A DNA stretch of 26,995 nt from Tetrahymena thermophila SB210 (taxonomy: Eukaryota > Ciliophora > Oligohymenophorea > Hymenostomatida > Tetrahymenidae), in NCBI RefSeq assembly GCF_000189635.1, contig NW_002475934.1, positions 1-26,995 of the forward strand, in the 5' to 3' direction. The stretch's first letter is position 1. Every line of letters starts with the position of its first letter. Shown here piece by piece: positions 10,686 through 23,565 of this stretch. The position numbers were made by a program, and so were the translations under genes. The notes beneath the pieces were generated by a model. The model was given only the letters and a program-made list of their open reading frames with translations, was not told the DNA's origin and searched no databases.

Positions 10686-13600
10686 TCATTTTTTAATACA
10701 GTTATTTTATTTCAATATGTTCATATCTTTTATTGTATTTTTTTATGTATATTCATTTGGCTATTCATTATATTACCAACTATTTTAAATATCTTAACTG
10801 CTCAGTTAAGATTATAAGTCTAAATCACATTATTTATTGATTTATTATTCTGACTCCTTTAAAAAGTTGGAAAAGTTTGATCCTTTCTCTATATTCAAAT
10901 TTAAAAATTTTCCTCTATTAAAGTTTGAAATACTAGAAACCTTTGGATCTATATTTTAAAATAAAGATAATATTAATTCAATTTATTTACAAAGTTAATT
11001 TATTTACTTGATTTTATTGGTTATAGCTGATTTAAAGAAGTAAATTCTTCAGTCTGTTGTTTATTAAGATTCAGTTTCATATCCGATGGACTTTCTATTT
11101 TTAAGTAAATTAATATTTAATTTAATTTATATTTAAGTAATTTTTATTTTTACTTTATGTTTTAGATACTTGTTTACTAATTATAAAGTCACAATTAAAT
11201 TTCATTTAATCAGCTTTTTATTTTATTAAAAATGTTATATTTTATTTTAATTTAATCCATCGTTTTAATGATCTTTAATGGTCTTATTCTTTGTTAAATA
11301 TAATATCAAACATCCTTTTTGCTAAATATTTTTAAAAGAATTTTTTTACTAATATGAATTATCTTGAACGCTAATTATTTATTTTTAGACGAACAATAAT
11401 AAGTACAACAGAAGTTATAAAAAAGAAGTGTATCATCTGTGCAAGGACTAATATCTCATAGGTATTATTTATTGATCGAATTTGTTATAAAAAGATATTA
11501 ATTATTAGTATTAGAATTGAAGTACAATCTAATATAAGAACTTTCTTTTGTAGATAAGGCTAATAAATATAATTCAGTATTAAATATAATGACAAAATTA
11601 GACAAACAGCTAAATATGTCAAGCTATTGCTATACTATAAAGTTAAGATGAAGATAATAGCTATCAAAGTTTTAAAGTAAATACGTATAAACTCCCAAAA
11701 GAAGAGATTAGGCTTATAGTCTAGATAGAAATATCCAAATTTATATTTAGTAGTGCAATAATCTAGGATATTTCTATTGTTGTAAAGCTTCTTAAATGCA
11801 AAAAGAGGGAGTAAAAGTATTATTAGCAAGTAAGGTATGCTATAAATATAAGTAAACAATTTATATTAAGTATCAGAGCAGCTTAGTAATAAATTGATAG
11901 ATATATATTCATTCTGACCTATTTTGCGACAAGACAAAGAGCTTGTTAACATAGTTATCAGTTCTGGTTAAAACTAAAAGAAAATTACTGTAAGAATAGC
12001 ATAATTGTGATGTAACTTTATCTCAAATTTCTTTAGTTTTCTTAAAACATAAAAAATAAAAATAATTAAAGCTAGTAAAAGTATTGGATATATAGATTTT
12101 ATCAAAATTTTTATCTAAGTCACTCCGTATTTACTAAAATAATAGTCAGGATATAAACAGTGAATTTCAGAAAGTATTTATGTCGAAGGGATTCCAAAAT
12201 AACTCAACACATTAGTTAAAGTTGCATAATTTGAAGATTCTACACTACTTTAAAAAATTATAGATGATATCTAAATATAATTTGTTAAGGTTTTTATATA
12301 GTAAGTTGATTGATCTCTTACACAGCTAGCAGAAAGTGGTAGAAATTTCATGTAGCGCAAATAAGTACTAGTAGAGTGAAAACTGAAATTTTAGGCAAAC
12401 ATTATAATGTTGATCGTTAAATATATAATTAACAATATTGCTATTTTTTATATAATAAAATTATTTAACAAAGTTTAAGTTATTATTTATCATAAAAAGT
12501 AATTATTTTGAAGTTTGAATTCATAATTATTTCGATAAATTTAAATTTAATTAAAATTCGTAATCGAAAAAAAAAAAAATTACTGAATAAGAATAGTAAA
12601 GAGTAGATTAGTTTGGCTTGAGTGCATTCTTAACAAGATTAGTTTAATGAAGATTAACTATATCTGATATTCCATAATTTACCTTCATAATCACATTCTT
12701 AGCATAAAGGACCTATATATCCTTTTATGCAACCTTATTTACTATTAGGGTTATTTTCTATACATGTTTTTGTTGAAGTAAAGTCATCACATTCCAATAT
12801 TTCATCAGAGTTCTCGTTCAATCTCCAATAGCCATCTTTAAGAATAATTTTATTAGCTTCACAAGAAGTAGCTTGAGCAGGACATTTTATACAAGTTAAA
12901 GTTTAATTTTTACTTTACTGAGGGTCTATTAATGAATAAAATCCACTTTAGCATACTTCACATATTTAAATATTTTAATTTATTATTTTATAAATCTCGC
13001 CTCTCTAACATTAACGGAATTGGATGTTTAATTTTAAGTTAATTTAAGCTGATTTTAAAAATGAATTAGTTATAGCTTTTATTAAAAAGGACTAAAAAGA
13101 TAAAGGATCTGCATTAATTTAGAGAGAAGTAAATTTAAATGTTTTTTAGTCTTCATTATACTAATTATAATTGACAAAAGTTTAACCAATAGCCTGTGAA
13201 TCAATTAAGCTATCAGCAGTGATTTCAATCTGAAAAGAGTTTAATTCCTGTTACACACTAGAAGGATAAAGCTCATCTTTTAACTTTTAAACAGAAAATT
13301 AAACTAATTAATCATACTAGTCTACAAATTGTATATCTAATGGTAAAAAATTACCACTTCTGAATGACTCAATAAATAGATTTTCTTCACCTAAAATTCG
13401 ATCTGAAATAATTTTTTCAAAGTATTTATTTTTAAACACCAAGTTTTTTTTTCCTTTTTGATTTTCTTCTAATTGTAATTTTCTCAATTTCTAGTGTTAT
13501 AAATTTAAAATAATTTTGAATGGGAAAATTCCTATATCCTTTCCATAAATAAGAGCAGTATTTTAACTAATTCTAGCTTCATTTATAATGGTCTATTTAG

Positions 13601-16600
13601 GATCAAATTATGAGGATATGACTCTTACTCCTCCACCTATTTCGGCAAAATTAAAAGAAACATTTGATTTATTATCGATAATAAATTTTTTGGCTTCTCT
13701 TAAGAATATAGCTCCACCTGATCCATTTGCTATATTGTAATTTAAAGAACAATTATTTATTACTATTTAATTTGCATTAATAAATTATAGAGCTCCTCCA
13801 TCAAGAGATGTATTATTTTAAAAGACAGAATTTTATATTTTGATTTCATCTGAATTTTATATAAGGATATTTCCTTAATTTTATCTATAATTTAAATTAA
13901 TAAAGCTAATTTATGTTGATTAAATACTAATTAGGGCTTGACTTAATTATTTTGAAGTGATGATTGAGTTATCCAAAGAAGTTTTAGTTTACAACATGAT
14001 AAAATTTGAGATTTAAATTGTATCATCGAATAATGTAATTTATTCTCTTTCACTTTTGAAACTATTAGTATATTTCAGAAATAAGATATTTTAATTTTAT
14101 ATGAATTTTATTCCTTATAGTAGCGTACTTTAGTATCCTACAATACTTATAGCAAATTTTTCACTTCCATCCTATAAATAATCATAGCTTTTTTGAGCTG
14201 CAGCTCCATAAGGTAATCTTAGAGAATTTGTATTATTTACCATATTAATTTAATTTATATTAATGCTTTTTCCATTTAAAAATGCCATAATTTAGTAGAA
14301 ATTGCTATTTATGATTGTCAGATTATTTATTTATATTTAATTTACTCTCAAAAATCCAAATAATAGAGACCTTTACCACAATTGTGTATTTTAAATTGTT
14401 AAGTTATTAAGATAGATATTATTGCAGTCAGTAAATAGAATTAAAGTTTCATTCCAATTACTCAATTAATCACTTTCATTATAATTTTAGTTAAATATTA
14501 CATTTTCAACTGTTAAATTAGTTATTGATACATCAGAAAGATTTCTAAATAATATCTGATTATTTTAAAGGATTTAGTCTTTTATTACAATGTTTTACCA
14601 TTTTACTGATTATGTAGAATTTGAAAACAGATATAGCTAATTGTTATTTGTAAAGATAAAAGAGAAATTTTAGAAATAAACTTAAGCTCTTTAAATAGTT
14701 TAAAAAGTGTTTTAGTAAAGTTTTAAAGTTTAATTTAAATTTTAAATATCTGGAGCAACTACAACTTTTATTTTGGGATCTTAAATAAATTCTATTTATT
14801 TAATCTCATCCCCAAAAGTTGTAAGTATCCTGTAATCCATATTTTAAGTATTTTGATTATAAGATAAATAAAACTATTTTAAGCCATCAATTCTATTAAT
14901 CATACTAATTTATGAATAACAAGAGTACCTTTGTTAGTTAGATGTAGTAGAATATGAGTTTTATTAGCTAATAACCATGATATTAATTCTCTTTTCGAAA
15001 ATTCCATTTTTGGAAACTCCAATAATCTTTAAAATATTACTTTCATTTGGCTACATGTAAGTACTCATTATTTCAGAATTTAAATAAAGAGAAGAGTCTA
15101 TTATGCTGACGCTACTTTATTTGTCTATTAAATATATTTCAATTTAAGTATTCATAGGTAATATTATTTTATTTTCATCAACTATTAAAAAATTCAGAAT
15201 CTAGTTAAGTTGGTTATTTTTTTTAATAAAATTTATATACTATAGGCTCACTCTTTCGTGAATATTAACTTGAGAATTTGAATAGAGAAAAATTAAGTTA
15301 TTATTTATAGCTATTCGATTGTATTAATTATTAGGAAAATTTAAGTATTTTAAGAATGATAGAGATTATAGATCCAACACATATATTAACTTTTAATACA
15401 TATAAGAAGCAAATACTCTATTGTTTTATTCATCAACAAATAAAACACTCAATTCGCTTAGAATTTATTAGGTTAAAGCACTAACATCTTACTGCTTAAT
15501 GATAGAAAAGTCTGATCGAGAAATTATTGTTATAAAATTTTTTTAATATCCTAAGACAATAGAATTACTGGTTAGTGAAAAGTATTTCACATAATTTATT
15601 TCTACATTTTATTAAGACTACCAAGCGGGTAAAACTTATTTTAAGATTTAAGTAGACTCATCATAAAGCATTAACCTTCCTGAACCTAAAGAGTATATTG
15701 TTTTTTATTTAGTTATTAAATCATAAGTAATATAGTTTCTAAAATATTCTTTATTTTAACTATAATCTGTAGCATATTTTATCCAGTTTTTGGTTCCATC
15801 TATGTAGAATAGATAATTTATATGTATTATTCTATAATCATAAGTAAGTATTAGGGAATTAGTTAAAAACCTTCTAATTTTATGATCATTTATGACTGCA
15901 ATGTAGTTTGAAGAAGAGATCTTTTACTTTGAAATTTATTCTTATGAATAAATTAATATTTTTTGGTCAAAAATTAGAGTAACTATTTGATACTCATCTA
16001 TCTACTTAATATCTCTTACTGTTTCAGTAAAATATGTTAGATAAATTTGATTAAAATCTTTGTATAAATATAGAATGTTGTTATTATCGAAAACGTAATA
16101 CAAAATTTGTGATGATTCGTTTGACGAAGGAGCTTAGTATTTAAAGAAAAACTAAACTGATTTTGCGCTTTGAGAAACAGTTGATTTTTAATTATCATTA
16201 AAGTTACAGTAAAGAATTATATTCGAATTGTAGATAAATAAATTATTATTAGTGTGTTCAATTAACATTTTTGCAGGAACCCCTAAAGATGAAAATTCTA
16301 AAAATTTCATTACGTTCTTATACATTCTTTGACCTATGAAAGTAACACTATAAAACAAGCCCACACTATCTAAATAATTTAAACGGGAGTTATAGCTATC
16401 ATAAAACAAATCCACAACATAACCCAAACCTAGCTCAGTGTAAGAGCTTATACTAAAGCCATCATCTTAGTATGTGTTTAAATTATAATAAAATATTTAA
16501 CCATACCTTAATTCGTCTGTGTAAAAAGCCACTGTATTAAAGTCAGATATGTAATAATATCCAAGTATATTTCCTCCTCCAAAGGGTCTTATATTTGAAA

Positions 16601-19600
16601 TTAAGGTGAGAGTCTACCTTTGATAAAAGAAGATAACTATTTTTAAAATTAAATTAGAATTATTAATATTAAATTTAATTTAATTAAAAACTTACTATAT
16701 TGAGTTAAGATAGCAATATTATTTCCCCAAAATTACAAATCAATAATATTATAATTGATTGATTATATTTGACTAATTTGATTGCCTATAAAGTTAAATA
16801 TTTGCACAAATGTTGTACATAAAAATATTAAACTATTTGCTTCATCAACAAATATTTTAAAAGAAACATCTTAATTTATTATTAATATGTTAGCTATTTA
16901 TGAGTATGTTTTTTTATTGTAAATAGACAGACTGTTAAAGTTACTTTTACAAATAATCAAATTCATTGTAATTATGCACTGCTAATAACTTTTGGAGCCT
17001 TCCTTTGTAACCTCTACTATTTAAGATAAATCAAAATTGTAAATTCTTAGAGTACTTCCATAGAGATAGAAGATTTTATCATTCTCATCAATGTAGACTC
17101 CTGAAATTTGTTAAATTTAATTCAAACTCAATGATTATTTGGTTTATAAATTCTTTAATATCAATTGTTTGCTTTTGTAGGCAATAACTATTTTATTTTT
17201 GTCTGAATAAAGTAACTAGATTACCTTTTCTGTGTCATATTAGCTATTAAATGTTATTTGACTTTCGTACTAATAGGTATAAATACTGTAAAGATCGACT
17301 TGATAATGAACAACAAATATTAATTCTAATGAAGGACTGGACTAAACTGAGCTAACAGATCCAGGAATAACTGATGGATTGAATTTCAATTTGTTATAAA
17401 TTATATAGTCAACTGAGTCATAGCTTAGGTTTCCATCTTGGTTACCATAATATTGAATATTTCCATTATCTTTAGTTTAATAGCTTGAAACAGGTTTTCC
17501 AAATGCATAAGTAAAATAATAATAGCTTACAGTTAAATATTATGGGAAAAACACACCTCTTAAAATTATTGTAAGTGTTGAAACTGGTAAAGTACATAGA
17601 TATTGAACGTTTGTATTTTTTTAATAATCAATAAATTCGTGAAGACCTAGATTAAAAAGCAGATTAAAACTCTTACTATACAAAATACTTTTATTTGAGG
17701 ATCTAAAAACTGCATAATGAAAATATTTAGGAGCTGCATTAGCATTAAATCCAAATATTATATATATATTATTGTCAGAAAATTTTTATATTTCAAAAGG
17801 ATAACCATTTTACATTATATGAATTAGTTATGGTTAAAATTAACTATTAAGTATAATGAATGCGTTGTTTAAACAACCAACCATTATTTCAAAATCATTA
17901 GCAGATATCATATCTATTTAAACATATGTGAAGCTACCATAAGTACTCTAGTAATACATATTTTAAACTTATTTAAATAGGTATTATTAACTTTCATCAA
18001 ATTGGTATAATTATAGATGGTTATTTATATTTTGAATTATTAATTTTGTGTCAGAAACTGGAAAAATTTGAACTATTTAGCTCTCTAAATAATTTGCAAT
18101 TGTAATTTAATTAATATTATTCCCATCTATTAATACAAATTTGCTATCGTAAAATAAAAAAATATAAATAGAAGATTGAGCAATAAATTGAGATAAGTCT
18201 GAGGGTGGATTAATAAACGGGTAAGTGTAGAGGATATATTAATTTCTAATTTAAAAAATGATAATAGAACGAGAGAACAGAGCAACTGCCCATTTATTTT
18301 AATGGATTAAGATATTTCTACAGTATTCATCATTTTATTTAATCATATAAAGGAATGAAGGATTTAAACTTGTTAATGTGTACCATGCCATTATATAGCC
18401 ATCATCAGAACAAGTTAATAGGTAAAGAGAGTCATCAGAATAGGCCATACTGCTTATTTTATTAGTATGAGATATATTTTTCTAGTTAAATGGGATGACA
18501 ATATATTAAATTTCATCTATCTCAATATTTATAGCTTATAGGTTACTGTTTACCAAAAATAATGAACTTTTATCTAAAATAGTATTTGTTTCATCAGAAA
18601 ATAAGGTTTTGCTTTGTTAGGTCAAAAATTATGTAGCTTTTCCTACAAGTATGGGAAGTGTATTGATGGATCCTGTAAACTAAGTTGCTAAGTTTATCTT
18701 ATAAATTTAAACTTATTAAATTTAATCTTATATTACATATAATTTGTAATAAGTCATAAATTGACTGTTTTAGTCTTTAGTAAACGCTATATCAGTAACT
18801 TAATTTAAAGGAAAACTAATAGCGTGTATTTATTTCATGTTTTAATCTAAGAAGATTAATTATGAATTTAAATTAATAGCCAAAATATAATTTTTATTTT
18901 GTAAATCAACTAATCTAATTTTATTAGGTTGATCAATCAAGTTAGTAAATTTACAATCGAACGATTAGCTTATCTTGTTATAAGAAAGTTGAATCAGCTA
19001 TTAAACTTGTTACTATATGATTATTATTTCAGAAGTTTCTGTGAAATCTAAAAAGATAGATTGAAGTATTGTGTTTTATACAAAAATAAAGCTTTTACAG
19101 TTATCATTCTAAGGGATGTCTTATATTACTAATTATTATTAAATAGCAGTTAATCTTTTAGTAATTAATTTATTTTCTTATCCAAAACACAAAATTAATG
19201 AACTCACCAATTTTAAAGAGCAATTAGTATATGTAAAAGCAGGGATTAAATCATCTGATGCAATCAATTAATTTACCAAAGAAATTTTGGTAAAATAAAT
19301 AATTTTAGAAATATCATCATAGCTTGAAATTGCAAAGACTCCATTGCTCAAATCAAATAGCTATGATTTTTTAGATAGATTTCCTTATTAAATTTAAGCA
19401 ATTGTTGTTTTGAAATTAAAGTCAAAATCCCATCTTATTACTTGATTAGAATTTGAAAGTATGAAAAGAAGATTCTGAAAGTAAAGAGCATTAATGGTAG
19501 AAGCTTCTTATATATCAGATAAATATTATCCAGAAATTGCATTTATTAACCTTAAAAAATTAGGGTAAACAATCATAGTTAATTTTTCATTTATTTGATA

Positions 19601-19996
19601 GATTGATTAAATATTACCAAGACTTACAATACTTTAATTACTTAAGTATGAAACAGAGCATTTTTGTAATTAATCGCAAGTATTTTATGCTGTATTTTCA
19701 TTATATGAAAAATCGCAAATCGCTTAACAAGAATCTAAATTCTAGTATTGACCATTTTACTGTACAGAATACCTTTATAAATATGTTTTAGAAGGACAAT
19801 TCTAAAATTAGCATTGGTTATTATTCATAGTGAATCCATCATCACATAAAGTACATTATGGCTATAGAGGCGTAATAGGAGAAGTTTGACACTAAATACA
19901 ACCAAATGAGCAGCTATTAGATTACTATGCTATTGAGGTATTCAATAAAATAGATATCAAATTAATTTAAGTAATTATTAGTAGTAAATTTGGCAT
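10686..19996 (-). CDS. Giant surface membrane protein: propeller, beta-helix, Cys-rich, multi-pass (copy 1)
   Basis: Minus-strand exons 5'->3': 19996-16696, 16636-12584, 12440-11154, 11094-11008, 10948-10686, giving 2996 aa. Introns are 59, 143, 59 and 59 bp, all GT...AG. A signal peptide occupies residues 1-23 (LLLIIT...LLNTSIA, then Gln). A Cys-rich module follows (about 29-125, many CxxC pairs). Residues ~140-1700 look like beta-propeller, including a WD40-type repeat near 495-545 with CSDDGYIMAW. Residues ~1730-2130 have Asn-rich repeats such as INNLTIINSNF, typical of parallel beta-helices. A second Cys-rich module (~2325-2446) contains GCIKGYIGPLCQECD. About eight membrane helices (~2440-2880) and a hydrophilic tail follow. 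This layout resembles the large families of ciliate 'putative transmembrane proteins'. The ligand and role are unknown; an extracellular adhesion or receptor role is inference. The ATG at 19996 is preferred over one at 20071 because it directly precedes the signal peptide. There is no in-frame TGA. Confidence 0.85.
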
Positions 19997-21251
19997 TTTT
20001 ATATTCTTTTGGATTTTATTTTTAATAATTTATTATTTAAATACTAACCATAATTTTGCTAATTTAAACATATACTAAAGTTTTTGCTTTGATTTTTCTT
20101 TTATTACGAAATTTAGTATATTCGGCTATTAATTTTTTATTTTTATGTAAACATTAATTTGAGATGATATGGTAATTAAATGTATTATAATATGAGTATT
20201 GAAAGATTCTCTTTATTTTTTATGTAAATAAATAAACTCCAATGAAAAGTAAAAATAATAATTTAAAAGGATATTTTTGGTAAGTTCTTTAATTAAAGCC
20301 AAACATTAATTCATGAAGAGTGTAAGCATAGTTATAAAATTATGACTTAAATACTGTATAAATATTTTATATTGAGATAAAATCATTTTTACATTTTTTT
20401 CAAATATTGAATTTAATAGTAAAAAAAGCATTATATCTTTGATTGATATTTATTATATTATTTAAAATAAAATTTAAATGCATCCTTTTAAATGCTATTA
20501 ATCAGTATAAATTAACGAAAAATATTTTAAGGGAAATTTCATAGTTAAATAATACTAGTTTTCTCACCTACTTCAATCAAAAACAAGCAGAATAGTTAAG
20601 AATCTAATTATGTTCATCAGAATTTTTAAAAAATTAGTAAATTAAACTAATTTATTTAAATATCATAGGATGAAAATTGAATTAATTTATGTTTTGTTTA
20701 TTTTTTTTCTTTAAAAGAAAGAATGAGTCTATTTTAAATAAGTAATAAAGACTTAAGAGGTTATCTATCAAAAGAGGTGGTTGAATAGTTATTTATGTTT
20801 TAATATTGATTTAGTTTTTATAAATGAATGTATAGATATTTTTCAAGCTTTTATTAAGAATACTAATAGAATTAAGTCTTTTTTGATTACAGTAAACTTA
20901 AATTTTATCCATTAACTATTAACAGTAATTAAAAAGTTAGTTTTAAAAAATGTAATAAAAAGAAGTAAGTATATTTAAATAAGATTAACTAGGTTAATTA
21001 ATTTATTTTGTTAATTTACTATCCACAAATAATAATAATAATAATTGTGATTTGAGTGTATTATTTATTATTTTTTTAAATTGATATTATTAGACCTTAT
21101 TTGTATATAAAACAATTATTTTGAGGATTTATAAATTCTTATGATGAGAGAGTAAACATTTATATGACCAATAACGAAATTAAATTGCGAAAATTTATTT
21201 GTGATAATATTTTATTACAAAATTAGTTTTAAAATATATTTTTGCATTTTA

Positions 21252-21289
21252 CAGACTCTCTTTGTGTCTGAGCGATTCGTTTATACGAA
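21252..21289. other. two adjacent stem-loops in a GC-richer island
   Basis: CAGAC (21252-21256) pairs with GTCTG (21266-21270), and TTCGT (21276-21280) pairs with ACGAA (21285-21289) across TTAT. The stretch has more G and C than anything within several hundred bases. It might be part of a small RNA or a decayed gene, but stems of five pairs are weak evidence. Confidence 0.3.
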
Positions 21290-21851
21290 AAAATATAATT
21301 ATTTTTCAACAATTTCTCGAAATGGATGTAATTAATAAAATACTTTAATTTGTTAAAATTTAACTTAAAAATAGGGTTTTAACTCAAGGTATATTTTATA
21401 TCAAGTGTTTAAAATTGGTAATATTCTCCTACATTACTTTTTGTTTTTTTTGGAGGAAATACTGTAAATTAAGCTCACTTAATAATTAAACTGTTAAAGA
21501 AACTTTATGAATCTTATTAAATAATATGAATAAAACATAATATATAATCTTAAAATCAAAATATTTTTACATTTTAACTTTATTAAATTTACTAAAATAA
21601 TATTTTATTTTAATTCATCTTAATATATTTCTTTTCTGTACTATATTTAATTTAAAAAATAAAATATTTTGAAGTACTTTTTAAATATTCTCAGATTAAA
21701 TTTATCAACTAAAATATCAAATTTTATACATTTAAATGTTAATTAACTATTCTACTTTGAAATACATTTTCTTATATAATAAAGCAGGAAGTAATACTTT
21801 TGAACAAATAAAATTTCATTTATTTCTAAGAGGTATGTTATAAAGTAAGAT

Positions 21852-21974
21852 TTGATTTTTATGATTGTAAACAAAAATTCATCTGAATTTTTGTGGAGAT
21901 GAATTTTTGTGGTTAGATCAATTTTTGTGGTTCTTAATTTAATTAGAGTTAATCAATACAATCATAAAAATTAA
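21852..21974. mobile_element. MITE-like nested inverted-repeat element
   Basis: The ends are inverted repeats. ATTTTTATGATTGTA (21855-21869) is the exact reverse complement of 21957-21971, and the match extends to 21852/21974 with one mismatch. Inside is a second perfect palindrome, ACAAAAATTC (21871-21880) with GAATTTTTGT (21885-21894) across ATCT. Then come three direct copies of AATTTTTGTGG at 21886, 21902 and 21920. No transposase and no clear target-site duplication are visible. It could be a miniature inverted-repeat transposon, a remnant of a germline-limited element, or a structured transcript. Confidence 0.45.
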
Positions 21975-22714
21975 TTAGTTATTAAGTAAGATAATTTAAT
22001 TCAAAGGAAGTAATAATTAATCTATCACAAAGATATTCTAAAAATACTATTAATAAAAAGAGAGCGAGCTTCTTTAGATAGATAATTTTGTAACTTGACA
22101 AATTTGAATATAATAATAAAAAATACATAAATGACACATATATTGTTACCTCTAAATTAATTTTATACTACGTTTAATAAATTTTTTGAAAGCCCATTAA
22201 AAATATTAATAGTTCATTAGCTTGAGTACTTTGGTTTTAGTTATGTAATAAATAAATATATTTTAATTAAATTCTAAAAGATGTTTTAATTGAGCTACTA
22301 CATTTTATAATTCCATAATATTGTATCTCTATCAAATATAACTTCAATGTGAATGACTATGAAATTAATTTATGTATATTCATATATCCTAACTTGTCCT
22401 TTTTTGAATGTTAAATCATTCATAAAATAAGATGAGATCTTCAAATTATAATTATTCTTCATCCAAAATATGACTATTTATAATAAAATAGAAATTAAAT
22501 TTTTATGGGTTTTTAGGAAATTAATATTAATAATTAATTATATGAAATTGATTTCTTAAAATAAAAAATAAAAAAATGTAAATAGTTTCTTCCAAAATTA
22601 TTAAAGTCAATTTATTAATATTAAATTATGTTTATATTTGATTTTGTTTGTTATTATATTGTGTCTTTTAACTAATTAAAAAAAAAATATGAATTATGCT
22701 GGAATTTAATTTTC

Positions 22715-22990
22715 AGTAAATTCTTATTAAATAATAAGATTTATTAATTTACAAAATATATTAATTTTTATTTTGAATTTGATTATTTTTTATATTAACA
22801 AATAATTTTGCATTGTTTATTAAATAATAAAAATGTAAATAATTTGTTAATCTTATGTTCAATTTTGTATTTATTTTTTTACTTTTTAAGATGTTAATAA
22901 ATTATTTTACATGTCTTATCAAATGATAAGATGTAAATAACTTATTAATTTTAAGTTTATTTATTTATTTTAATATGTTATTTATTATTT
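22715..22990. repeat. three diverged ~95-bp repeats, each with an AAAT-loop hairpin
   Basis: Hairpins with the same AAAT tetraloop are centred at 22729-22732, 22822-22825 and 22921-22924 (spacing 93 and 99 bp). The stems are TCTTATT/AATAAGA, TTTATT/AATAAA and TCTTATC/GATAAGA. The stem differences are compensated on both sides. Sequence after each hairpin is also similar between units two and three (ATGTAAATAA, then TTAAT, later TTTTACTTTTTAA). The pairing is seen directly; the common origin of the three units is inferred. Confidence 0.5.
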
Positions 22991-23023
22991 ATTATTTTAC
23001 TTTTTAAATAAGAAGAATAAAAG

Positions 23024-23138
23024 AATTGATAATAATGATTATCAATTAAAGAAAAAAAGAATTGATATTGACTATATCAATTATGAATATGCATGAAAGA
23101 GTATATTTACTTGCTGGATAGTAAAATACCCTTTCATG
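23024..23138. repeat. cluster of three back-to-back hairpins
   Basis: Hairpin 1 is AATTGATAAT (23024-23033) with ATTATCAATT (23038-23047) and loop AATG. Hairpin 2 is AATTGATAT (23060-23068) with ATATCAATT (23074-23082) and loop TGACT. Hairpin 3 has long imperfect arms, 23092-23110 and 23121-23138, both built on CATGAAAG...TTTAC, around a 10-nt loop. Hairpins 1 and 2 share the AATTGATA arm, suggesting duplication. The cluster lies about 430 bp beyond the stop of copy 2. Confidence 0.5.
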
Positions 23139-23565
23139 TTTTAATTTTTATAAAATTAGAAGTTTTTTCTTCATTTAATAATTTTTTTGTTTCTAAATTA
23201 TTATATTATTTGTTTATCAATATTTTTGAAATTAAAGATTGCTTTTACTTCAAAATAAATTAATAATCAACATAAATTTACATATATACTGTAATTCCTC
23301 TAAAAAATGGGGGTTGAGTCAGGTATCTGAGAATCTAATATATATGGTATATATTTTTTACAATATATCAATTAATATCTGCATACAACAATTTCATTTT
23401 TTTAAAATTTATACATTTTTTAAAAGTAAAAATAAATAAATAAATAACAAAACTTTTTAAATAAAGAATGTTATTGTTTCATACAAGAGCATGTATTCAA
23501 TAGAGTTAATATTTTTTAAATAAATTACATATAAAGTCTAAATAAAAATAATAATTATTATGAAA

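Larger units (their letters stand above)
19997..23565. other. 3.6-kb intergenic region between tandem paralogues
   Basis: No protein gene can be supported here. The left end is the 5' flank of copy 1 and the right end is the 3' flank of copy 2. Short open stretches exist (for example a 28-codon frame from about 20724), but none has flanking exons or family resemblance. Structural elements stand out: two small stem-loops at 21252-21289, a nested inverted-repeat element at 21852-21974, three diverged repeats at about 22715-22990, and three consecutive hairpins at 23024-23138. Sequence between these elements is AT-rich and featureless. Confidence 0.55.

Noticed and set aside
10793..10812. Perfect palindrome ATCTTAACTG..CAGTTAAGAT near the end of copy 1, also present in copy 2, first taken as a 3' terminator hairpin.
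   Set aside because: It lies inside the last coding exon of both genes and encodes part of the conserved tail motif, so protein constraint explains its conservation.
10895..10897. TGA in the frame of the KSPSDM exon, first taken as the stop codon of copy 1 (with 23729-23731 for copy 2).
   Set aside because: Removing a 59-61 bp GT...AG intron in each copy joins the frame to a further exon whose protein is strongly conserved between copies, so these TGAs are out of frame.
20620..20815. Short open frames, including a 28-codon one starting near 20724 and a hydrophobic 18-codon one near 20669.
   Set aside because: They are too short, have no family resemblance, and no splice arrangement joins them into a longer product.
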